Of a stretch of 12,452 nt of DNA, positions 7,681 through 12,452 are shown one piece after another. Source of the DNA: Veillonella sp. (lineage in GTDB: Bacteria; Bacillota; Negativicutes; Veillonellales; Veillonellaceae); the NCBI RefSeq assembly GCF_015058545.1, contig NZ_SVCB01000015.1:1-12452 (forward strand), written 5' to 3'. A program made the position numbers and the translations under genes. Every line of letters starts with the position of its first letter. Positions within the stretch are counted from its first letter, which is position 1. The notes below the pieces were generated by a model that saw only the letters and a program-made list of their open reading frames with translations, had not been told where the DNA came from and did not search any database.

Positions 7681-7711
7681 AAAAAAATCCTTGGCAAATA
7701 TATGCCAAGGA
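7681..7711 (-). terminator. Regulated terminator of the trp T-box
   Basis: On the minus strand TCCTTGGCA (7711-7703) pairs with TGCCAAGGA (7696-7688) around a 6-nt loop and is followed by seven T residues (7687-7681). CCTTG is also the 3' arm of the antiterminator, so the two folds exclude each other, as expected for a T-box switch. Confidence 0.93.
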
Positions 7712-7949
7712 CGGGTAATTATACTCGCGGTACCACCTTGTTTGACGTTCTACGTACAATAAAACGCCCCCTCATTCGCAGGGTACTAACATACCCCTCA
7801 TTGCTAACGCCAATGTCGCGTCGCTGTATACTAAAGCTATTACATAACTCTTTCCCAGCGCCCTCAACGGTCCATTTAATAAGCTGCGTTCTGTGAAAAT
7901 CTCAGCTAACTCCACTCTCTGTAAGTGCACGTCTTATTTTTATCTCCGT
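7681..7949 (-). promoter_or_regulatory. T-box riboswitch of the trp operon (specifier UGG, Trp)
   Basis: Transcribed on the minus strand. Stem I is supported by ACGG (7949-7946) pairing with CCGT (7870-7867) and AATAAG (7938-7933) pairing with CTTATT (7883-7878). Between these helices the 3' strand of the internal loop reads AAATGGA, giving the specifier codon UGG at 7874-7872. The distal part contains the conserved AGAGAG (7920-7915). The antiterminator is formed by CAAGG (7740-7736), the bulge UGGUACC, GCG, a loop, CGU and CCUUG (7710-7706). The T-box core is AAGGTGGTACCGCG. Uncharged tRNA-Trp should read UGG with its anticodon, pair its CCA end with UGG in the bulge, and allow transcription of trpE. 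That mechanism is established for the family; the fold here was done by eye. Confidence 0.93.
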
Positions 7950-8156
7950 CTCAACGGTTTATAGGTTCGCTATAAAGTTATATACGAGCCGCCACCCCGG
8001 CGGCCGTTAAAATCAAATGTCTCTCACTCCATATTGTTCCGCAATCCCTATGCCGAACAAAACCTTCTCTCTGCTCCCTCAAGCTACCTTCGTGTTATCT
8101 CGTGATGTACAATTTCATCAATTTGTTCTTTTAACAAGAAACTCTGTCCACTTAGG
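7950..8156 (-). other. Extra 5' portion of the trp leader RNA, structured, no convincing ORF
   Basis: About 200 nt separate the expected transcription start from the T-box Stem I, which is more than a usual T-box needs. In transcript order it can form TTGTT/AACAA (8137-8123), TTGTTC/GAACAA with an inner GCA/TGC (8060-8034), a 6-bp all-GC hairpin GCCGCC/GGCGGC with a 5-nt loop (8004-7988), and TTTATAG/CTATAAA (7976-7958). None is followed by a T run. A motif series resembling another T-box Stem I with UGG at 8031-8029 is present. No leader peptide with tandem Trp codons was found; the ATG at about 8117 opens only seven codons. Confidence 0.55.
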
Positions 8157-8164
8157 TTGTATTT

Positions 8165-8193
8165 ATAATATACACAATGACATCAAATGTCAA
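8165..8193 (-). promoter_or_regulatory. trp operon promoter (sigma-A type)
   Basis: On the minus strand TTGACA (8193-8188) is separated by 17 nt from TATTAT (8170-8165). The -35 box is a perfect consensus match and the spacing is optimal. Transcription should start near 8156-8160. The upstream DNA is AT-rich and includes a 9-bp inverted repeat (TTTTTGTAA at 8199-8207, TTACAAAAA at 8235-8243) that could act as an UP element or an operator; this is not established. Confidence 0.88.
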
Positions 8194-8315
8194 GAATTTT
8201 TTTGTAATGTTTTCATAAAATTAAAGACTATATTTTACAAAAACCTTTGATAACCTAGCTTTAGCCGTATTCTAAACGTCATATATTTTTTTGAATTATC
8301 AAATTATAATCAAAT

Positions 8316-8344
8316 TTAGCATTATAGTGATAAAGTGATATAAT
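8316..8344 (+). promoter_or_regulatory. Probable promoter of the LUD-domain gene
   Basis: TATAAT at 8339-8344 is a perfect -10 box. TTAGCA at 8316-8321 is a 4/6 match to the -35 consensus at 17-nt spacing. A direct repeat AGTGATA (8326-8332 and 8334-8340, period 8) lies in the spacer and overlaps the -10. An imperfect palindrome TTTGA-ATTA-TCAAA (8290-8303) lies upstream. Either could be a regulator site, but no regulator is identified. The promoter is divergent from the trp promoter. Confidence 0.65.
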
Positions 8345-8401
8345 ATAACTATAAAAAGTTGTAGCAAAACTCTAACCGGTTTTTATTAGGAGGGAAGTCC
8401 C

Positions 8402-9079
8402 ATGGCCAACACCGACACCACAATTAATGCAGTTACCAATCCGGAACCGAATGACACAGCTATTAACATAGAAACAACCATTAAAAATCTGACACGCAAT
8501 AACTTTGTCGTGCATTATTTTGAGACCGGCGCCGAAGCTACGGCTTACTTAAAAGAGCGTATTCAAAATAAAAGGGTTGCCTTGGGCGACTCCCGCACCT
8601 TACAAGCCCTTAAGGTCTATGAAGCCTTAGAGCCTAATAATAAAGAAATAACGGATATTCACCGCCCCTTAGAAGGGGAGAATTTCCGCCAGACAGCCCT
8701 GCGTACTATGCAGCGTGATGTTTTTCTTACGTCCGTCAATGCCTTGGCTCAAACAGGGGAACTCGTTAATATCGACGGCACCGGCAATCGCGTGGCCTGC
8801 TCCTTATTCGGCTCCGAAGAAGTATTCTTCGTCCTCGGCATTAACAAGATAACTACGGACTTAGCATCCGCCATTTATCGAGCTCGTAATGTAGCGGCCC
8901 CTCGTAATGTTGTGAAAAACAAAAAACTCTCCAAGACACCATGTGCCATTAAACAGGATCATTGTTATGATTGCGCCTCTCCGGACCGCATCTGCAATGC
9001 CCTTACCATTTACTACAAGAAAATGCGCAATATGGATATTATGGAAGTTATCATCGTTAACGAAGAATTGGGATTCTAA
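8402..9079 (+). CDS. LUD-domain (DUF162/LutC-like) protein with C-terminal cysteine cluster
   Basis: A 225-residue protein of the LUD (lactate utilization, DUF162) family. Recognisable stretches are VALGDSRTL (near 80), DVFLTSVNALAQTGELVN (near 105-123), the IDGTGNRVA motif, and FGSEEVFFVLGINKIT, all typical of the LUD fold. A cysteine cluster C-x6-C-x2-C-x6-C (C181, C188, C191, C198; DCASPDRICN) lies near the C-terminus and may bind a metal or iron-sulfur cluster. The first 20 or so residues are polar, rich in Asn/Thr and low in complexity; no signal peptide or membrane segment is seen. The ATG at 8402 has AGGAGGG 7 nt upstream. LutC-type proteins work with LutA and LutB in lactate oxidation, but no lutA or lutB lies in this window and the gene looks monocistronic. 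Substrate and function are unknown. Confidence 0.85.
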   Translation: MANTDTTINAVTNPEPNDTAINIETTIKNLTRNNFVVHYFETGAEATAYLKERIQNKRVALGDSRTLQALKVYEALEPNNKEITDIHRPLEGENFRQTALRTMQRDVFLTSVNALAQTGELVNIDGTGNRVACSLFGSEEVFFVLGINKITTDLASAIYRARNVAAPRNVVKNKKLSKTPCAIKQDHCYDCASPDRICNALTIYYKKMRNMDIMEVIIVNEELGF

Positions 9080-9095
9080 ATTCCCCATTTAAACC

Positions 9096-9128
9096 AAAAC
9101 ATGTTGTCCTATAAGCCCAACATGTTTT
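9096..9128 (+). terminator. Terminator after the LUD-domain gene
   Basis: AAAACATGTTG (9096-9106) pairs with CAACATGTTTT (9118-9128), an 11-bp stem with an 11-nt loop. The 3' side ends in TTTT just after the gene's stop. The flanking A and T runs make it potentially bidirectional, but its AT-rich stem and large loop make it only moderately strong. Confidence 0.7.
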
Positions 9129-9152
9129 ATCCTATGCATTAAAAGCCAAAAC

Positions 9153-9184
9153 GAAAGCCCCACCCGTTGCCGGGTGGGGCTTTC
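9153..9184. terminator. Strong GC-rich hairpin between convergent genes (probably bidirectional terminator)
   Basis: A 14-bp perfect stem (9153-9166 with 9171-9184) contains GCCCCACCCG and CGGGTGGGGC around a 4-nt TTGC loop. It is flanked by TTTCTT on the plus strand and by CTTTCGTTTTGGC on the minus strand. It lies between the convergent LUD gene and the end of the reductase operon, and so probably ends both transcripts. Confidence 0.85.
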
Positions 9185-9231
9185 TTCATAGGCACAAGCT
9201 ATCAATCAAATGCCTTTATTAGCTTATCAGA

Positions 9232-10110
9232 TTATGCACCTACAAAACGATTCAAAGCAGCTGTGCTTGTCATGTGACGTTTAGTCATGCCAAGTTCAGC
9301 AGGGCTGATACCCAATGCTAAGCCGATTAACTGGCTCATATGGATAATAGGCATATCTTTGTCGCTAGGAACATATTGTTTAGCTTCTTTTTGGAACATA
9401 TCAAGCTGCATCTGGCAAAGTGGGCAAGGTGTAACAACACAATCAGCGCCTTCTTTAGCAGCATCAGCATTGATGGAACCGGTCATCTGCATAACGGAAT
9501 CATGTGCAGGGTATACAGCATGGAAACCACAGCAGTCGAGTTTACGGGAGAAATCGATTGGTGTAGCGCCGATAGCTTTGATTACATCAGCCAAGCTGGT
9601 TGGGATCTGGAAGTCTTCAAAGCCTGTTTCTTCTTGCGGACGAAGAAGATGGCAACCATAGTATTCAGCAACACGAAGACCGCTTAAAGGTTTAACAACT
9701 TTAGCTTTAAGGTTGTTCAAACCGTAGTCGCGAATCAATACCCATAAGAAATGAGTTACATCGCTGGTACCTTTATAACGTAAGCCTGCTTGGCCCAAAA
9801 TGTTATTTACGCGAGCGCGTTGAGTTTCATCGCGGTCGAGTTCATTTTTAGCTTCGCGGAGCATTAAAGTACAAGTGTTACAAACAGTCATTAACTGAAC
9901 GCCTTGTGCTTCAGCTAATGCAATATTACGAGCATTGGTGGAAAGAATTGCCAATGGATCAACGTCCTGAACGTGGGACGCACCGCAGCAAGTCCAACCT
10001 TCCAATTCTTCGATTTGAATGCCTAATTTTTTAGCAACCGCAACAGTGGCGATAAAATCTTCTTTGGCTGCACCTTCAAGTACACAACCAGGGAAAAATG
10101 CGTATTTCAT
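9232..10110 (-). CDS. HdrB-like cysteine-rich (CCG domain) subunit of fumarate reductase / succinate dehydrogenase (type E)
   Basis: A 292-residue protein with two complete CCG domains, as in heterodisulfide reductase subunit B and the SdhE/MfrE subunits of type-E enzymes. The first motif has C9 (FFPGC), C41-C42 (TCCGA) and C77/C80 (CNTC). The second has C153 (YYGCH), C193-C194 (DCCGF) and C229/C232 (TPCPLC). In HdrB such motifs hold unusual non-cubane 4Fe-4S clusters. In type-E complexes this subunit replaces the heme-bearing membrane anchors and passes electrons between quinone and the iron-sulfur subunit. No transmembrane helix is apparent, so contact with the membrane would be peripheral. 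Its ATG overlaps the stop of the preceding iron-sulfur gene in TAATG. Automatic annotation may name it CoB-CoM heterodisulfide reductase, but the gene neighbours argue against a methanogen-type role. Confidence 0.9.
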   Translation of the reverse strand: MKYAFFPGCVLEGAAKEDFIATVAVAKKLGIQIEELEGWTCCGASHVQDVDPLAILSTNARNIALAEAQGVQLMTVCNTCTLMLREAKNELDRDETQRARVNNILGQAGLRYKGTSDVTHFLWVLIRDYGLNNLKAKVVKPLSGLRVAEYYGCHLLRPQEETGFEDFQIPTSLADVIKAIGATPIDFSRKLDCCGFHAVYPAHDSVMQMTGSINADAAKEGADCVVTPCPLCQMQLDMFQKEAKQYVPSDKDMPIIHMSQLIGLALGISPAELGMTKRHMTSTAALNRFVGA

Positions 10111-11066
10111 TATCTTTCTGCCTCCTCTGCTGCCTTAATAATGGTGCGCACATCCTTAATACCTTGAACCGGTTTGTGTGGAACTACGAGTTCAAGAGGA
10201 TTAATCTTACCATGTGCCCAGAGACGCAATGCGTAGAGACCTTGTTTAGCGGAATCTACAAGACCGTCAGTTTTAAGACTCATCGTTACTTCGTTCAAGC
10301 GACCTGTCTGCATGAGGTCTTGTTTGAAGGCGATAGCATGACGAGTACCTTTATTGGATAAGCCGGCTTTCGTAGCTACTGCACGAAGTTCGGAAATATC
10401 TTTTGCAGGTTTTAAGTGTTTTGGACAACGGGAGATACAGTTCATGCAATGAACGCATTTCCAAAGACCATGTTCAAACGCAGGGTTAACGTGAGCCATA
10501 GGTGCAGCATCACGGGAATCCTGAACAAAGCGATTAGCTTTAGTGTAAACATATGGATCCAAGAAGTCTTCGCGGTTAGCGGACAATTTGTTACATTCGG
10601 AAGCACAGCAACCGCAAAGGATACATTCTGTGTTAGTAACAAATTTTTTGAAATCTTCCGGAGTCTGGCGGGAACCCATATCACGGTTGAATTCAGGTTT
10701 CATGAAAATCCATGGAGCAACTGTTTTAAGACGGTTAACTTTAGCTTCCCAGTCAACTGCCAAGTCGCGGATTACGTCGAAGTTACCGATTGGAGCGATT
10801 TCGATTGTGTCACTACCGAAACGTTCGGTAATATCGTCGATTTTACTTTCACAACCAAGCATAGCCTGACCATTAACTTTAATGGAGCAAGCGCCACAAA
10901 CAGCACTACGGCAAGCAGCGATGAATGTTAAGGTTGGATCGATAGTATCTTTAATTTTTTGAAGGCCCCAGAGAATTGTACGGTCCGTTTCATAATCAAA
11001 GGAATAGGTCTGTACATAGGAGCGACCTTCATTATAACGATGAATCTTATAAGTAATCTGTCTCAT
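10110..11066 (-). CDS. frdB: Fumarate reductase / succinate dehydrogenase iron-sulfur subunit
   Basis: A 318-residue electron-transfer subunit. The N-terminal plant-type ferredoxin domain holds a 2Fe-2S site with C52, C57, C60 and C72 (CRSAVCGAC, then GC). The C-terminal domain has C148, C151, C154 and C158 (CILCGCCASEC), followed by Asn where most family members have Pro, and C204, C207, C210 and C214 (CVHCMNCISRCP). Ordinary FrdB/SdhB has only three cysteines in this last motif, for a 3Fe-4S centre. The extra C207 predicts a second 4Fe-4S cluster, as in archaeal type-E enzymes. About 80 residues after the last cysteine motif make it longer than the E. coli subunit (about 240 residues). The ATG lies one nucleotide after the flavoprotein stop. 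The direction of catalysis (fumarate reduction or succinate oxidation) cannot be told from sequence. Confidence 0.93.
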   Translation of the reverse strand: MRQITYKIHRYNEGRSYVQTYSFDYETDRTILWGLQKIKDTIDPTLTFIAACRSAVCGACSIKVNGQAMLGCESKIDDITERFGSDTIEIAPIGNFDVIRDLAVDWEAKVNRLKTVAPWIFMKPEFNRDMGSRQTPEDFKKFVTNTECILCGCCASECNKLSANREDFLDPYVYTKANRFVQDSRDAAPMAHVNPAFEHGLWKCVHCMNCISRCPKHLKPAKDISELRAVATKAGLSNKGTRHAIAFKQDLMQTGRLNEVTMSLKTDGLVDSAKQGLYALRLWAHGKINPLELVVPHKPVQGIKDVRTIIKAAEEAER

Positions 11067-11067
11067 C

Positions 11068-12452
11068 TTAGTACGTCCTTTCTTTTGGTTCGAAGCGAGT
11101 AATTACAACTTCACTCTGACCTACTTCGTATTCGCCATCTTCTTTAAGTGTAATAACTGTGTGATTCAAGAAGTTAGCATCATCACGTTTTGCAAAGTCT
11201 TCGCGAAGGTGACTACCGCGGCTTTCTTTACGACGCATAGCGCCCAAAGTAACAGCTTTAGCAATAGTTAAGAGGCTGCCTACTTCAACGTAGTTTACGA
11301 AAGCCATATTGAACGTACGGTTAGTGTCGCCAACGTAGCAAGTTTTATATTCTTCAAGCAAACGATTCAAGATTGCCAATTCTTCTTCCATTTTCTTTTC
11401 TTCGCGGAAAATACCTACGTTGTTCCACATAGTAAGAGCCATTTCGTCACGAATTTCAGAAATAGGACGACCGGTTGTACGACCGGTTACTTCACGGAAG
11501 CGTTGTTCCCAACCGTTAGCTGCTTCGTTAAGAGCTTTAGCAGCGTCTTTAGCACTGTTTTCTTTAACATAAGCAACAGCGCCTTCACCGGCTACTTTAC
11601 CGAATACAACAGCGTCAGCCAAGGAGTTACCGCCAAGACGGTTAGCACCGTGGATGGATACGCAAGCAGCTTCGCCGGCTGCGAATAAACCAGGGACTAC
11701 AGTACCGCAAGTTTTGAAATCTTTTACATCAATACCGCCCATGGAATAGTGACAAGTTGGACGAATTGGAATAGGTTGAACTAATGGATCGGCATGTTCG
11801 AATGTAATAGCGAGGTCGCGGATACCATGAAGTTTTTCGAGAATAACTTCTTTTGGTAAGTGACGAACGTCAGCTACTACATAAGCGTCAAGACCGGTGC
11901 CCCAGCCACGACCTTCAGCGATTTCAGTTTCGATAGCTTTAGCTACAACGTCACGAGGTGCAAGTTCCATTTTGCTAGGAGCATAATCCTTCATGAAACG
12001 TTCCCCTTTGTTATTCAAGAGGTAACCACCTTCACCACGAACAGCTTCGGACATCAAGATACCGCTTTTGCCGAGACCGGTTGGATGGAACTGAACCATT
12101 TCAGGGTCTTTCAAAGCACAACCTGCACGGAAACATGCTGCCATGCCGTCACCTGTGGAAAGGTAAGGGTTGGAAGTACGAGTCCAGTACATACGACCGG
12201 CACCACCGGTTGCAATTACTAATGCAGTAGTTGCGATTTTTTCAACACGGCCTTCTTTCATGTTCCAAGCAACAACGCCGCCTACGGAACCGTCGTCAGC
12301 TTTAACGATGTCTAATAAGTACCAATCTTGAAGGAAATGTACGTTTTCCTTTAAGCATTGTTCATACAACGTATGCAAAATTACATGACCGGTTTTATCG
12401 GCACTGTAGCATGTACGAGGGTATGCCTGGCCACCGAAGTTACGTTGTGCGA
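11068..12452 (-). CDS. frdA: Fumarate reductase / succinate dehydrogenase flavoprotein subunit, partial (N-terminus outside window)
   Basis: The C-terminal 460 residues of the FAD-containing catalytic subunit that interconverts fumarate and succinate. The frame stays open to the window end, so the start codon and the N-terminal part with the GxGxxG and FAD-attachment His lie outside; roughly 100-140 residues are missing by comparison with the family. Visible motifs in order are RNFGGQAYPRTCYSADKTGH, IATGGAGRMY, MVQFHPTGL, SEAVRGEGGYL, LAPRDVVAKAI, TCHYSMGGI, GLFAAGEAACVSIHGANR followed by LGGNSLADAVVFG, and a C-terminal RRKESRGSHLREDF. These contain the dicarboxylate-binding His and Arg residues of the family. 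Whether the protein has a Tat signal, as in Campylobacter/Wolinella MfrA, cannot be judged. It is the first visible gene of the operon; the promoter is outside the window. Confidence 0.95.
   Translation of the reverse strand, partial: AQRNFGGQAYPRTCYSADKTGHVILHTLYEQCLKENVHFLQDWYLLDIVKADDGSVGGVVAWNMKEGRVEKIATTALVIATGGAGRMYWTRTSNPYLSTGDGMAACFRAGCALKDPEMVQFHPTGLGKSGILMSEAVRGEGGYLLNNKGERFMKDYAPSKMELAPRDVVAKAIETEIAEGRGWGTGLDAYVVADVRHLPKEVILEKLHGIRDLAITFEHADPLVQPIPIRPTCHYSMGGIDVKDFKTCGTVVPGLFAAGEAACVSIHGANRLGGNSLADAVVFGKVAGEGAVAYVKENSAKDAAKALNEAANGWEQRFREVTGRTTGRPISEIRDEMALTMWNNVGIFREEKKMEEELAILNRLLEEYKTCYVGDTNRTFNMAFVNYVEVGSLLTIAKAVTLGAMRRKESRGSHLREDFAKRDDANFLNHTVITLKEDGEYEVGQSEVVITRFEPKERTY

Noticed and set aside
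7988..8004. GC-rich hairpin as an intrinsic terminator in the leader
   Set aside because: It is not followed by a T run on either strand. It is described only as leader structure.
8094..8117. ATG with seven codons in the trp leader, as a possible Trp leader peptide
   Set aside because: It has no Trp codons and no good ribosome binding site. The T-box already explains the control.
8290..8303. FNR/CRP-type binding site
   Set aside because: The palindrome TTTGA-N4-TCAAA does not fit the TTGAT-N4-ATCAA pattern and lies in very AT-rich DNA.
10416..10931. Plus-strand open frame of 171 codons
   Set aside because: It lies fully opposite the iron-sulfur subunit gene, whose protein has all expected motifs. 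The opposite-strand translation has no recognisable domain.
1..12452. CRISPR array, tRNA or rRNA genes
   Set aside because: No regularly spaced repeat series, cloverleaf-like sequence with CCA, or rRNA-like segment was recognised on either strand by eye.

Overview
The window looks like a chromosomal stretch from an anaerobic Firmicute of the Negativicutes, most likely Veillonella or a close relative. This is an inference from gene content and style: a T-box-controlled complete trp operon with a TrpC-TrpF fusion, a LUD-domain protein, and a three-subunit fumarate reductase/succinate dehydrogenase whose third subunit is HdrB-like. No rRNA or other species marker is present.

Layout. Positions 1-987 hold the left part of an IS3-family (IS150-like) insertion sequence on the minus strand, cut by the window edge: orfA, an A-rich -1 frameshift site, the first 134 codons of orfB, and one terminal repeat. 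It lies 31 bp beyond the trpA stop codon. Positions 1019-7629 hold a compact minus-strand operon in transcription order trpE-trpG-trpD-trpC/F-trpB-trpA. Several junctions overlap or nearly touch, and together the genes cover every step from chorismate to tryptophan. Positions 7681-8193 hold its control region: a consensus sigma-A promoter, an unusually long leader, a T-box riboswitch with a UGG (Trp) specifier, and a terminator that is mutually exclusive with the antiterminator. Positions 8316-9079 hold a divergent plus-strand LUD-domain gene with its own promoter and ribosome binding site, followed by two hairpin terminators. Positions 9232-12452 hold convergent minus-strand genes for a type-E-like fumarate reductase/succinate dehydrogenase in the order flavoprotein (5' end outside the window), iron-sulfur subunit, and cysteine-rich CCG-domain subunit.

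How the parts work together. Uncharged tRNA-Trp should switch on the trp operon through the T-box. The reductase module probably couples quinol oxidation to fumarate reduction in an anaerobic, propionate-type metabolism, or runs in reverse. The LUD protein has a cysteine cluster and may also be a redox-related protein, but its function is not known.

Most of the window is ordinary core metabolism and no wholly new system is seen. The points most worth a second look are: about 200 nt of extra trp leader that resembles a degenerate second T-box Stem I; a hairpin at the IS end that buries the transposase ribosome binding site; a natural extra cysteine in cluster 3 of the iron-sulfur subunit; and an Asp-to-Glu change at a catalytic position of TrpA.
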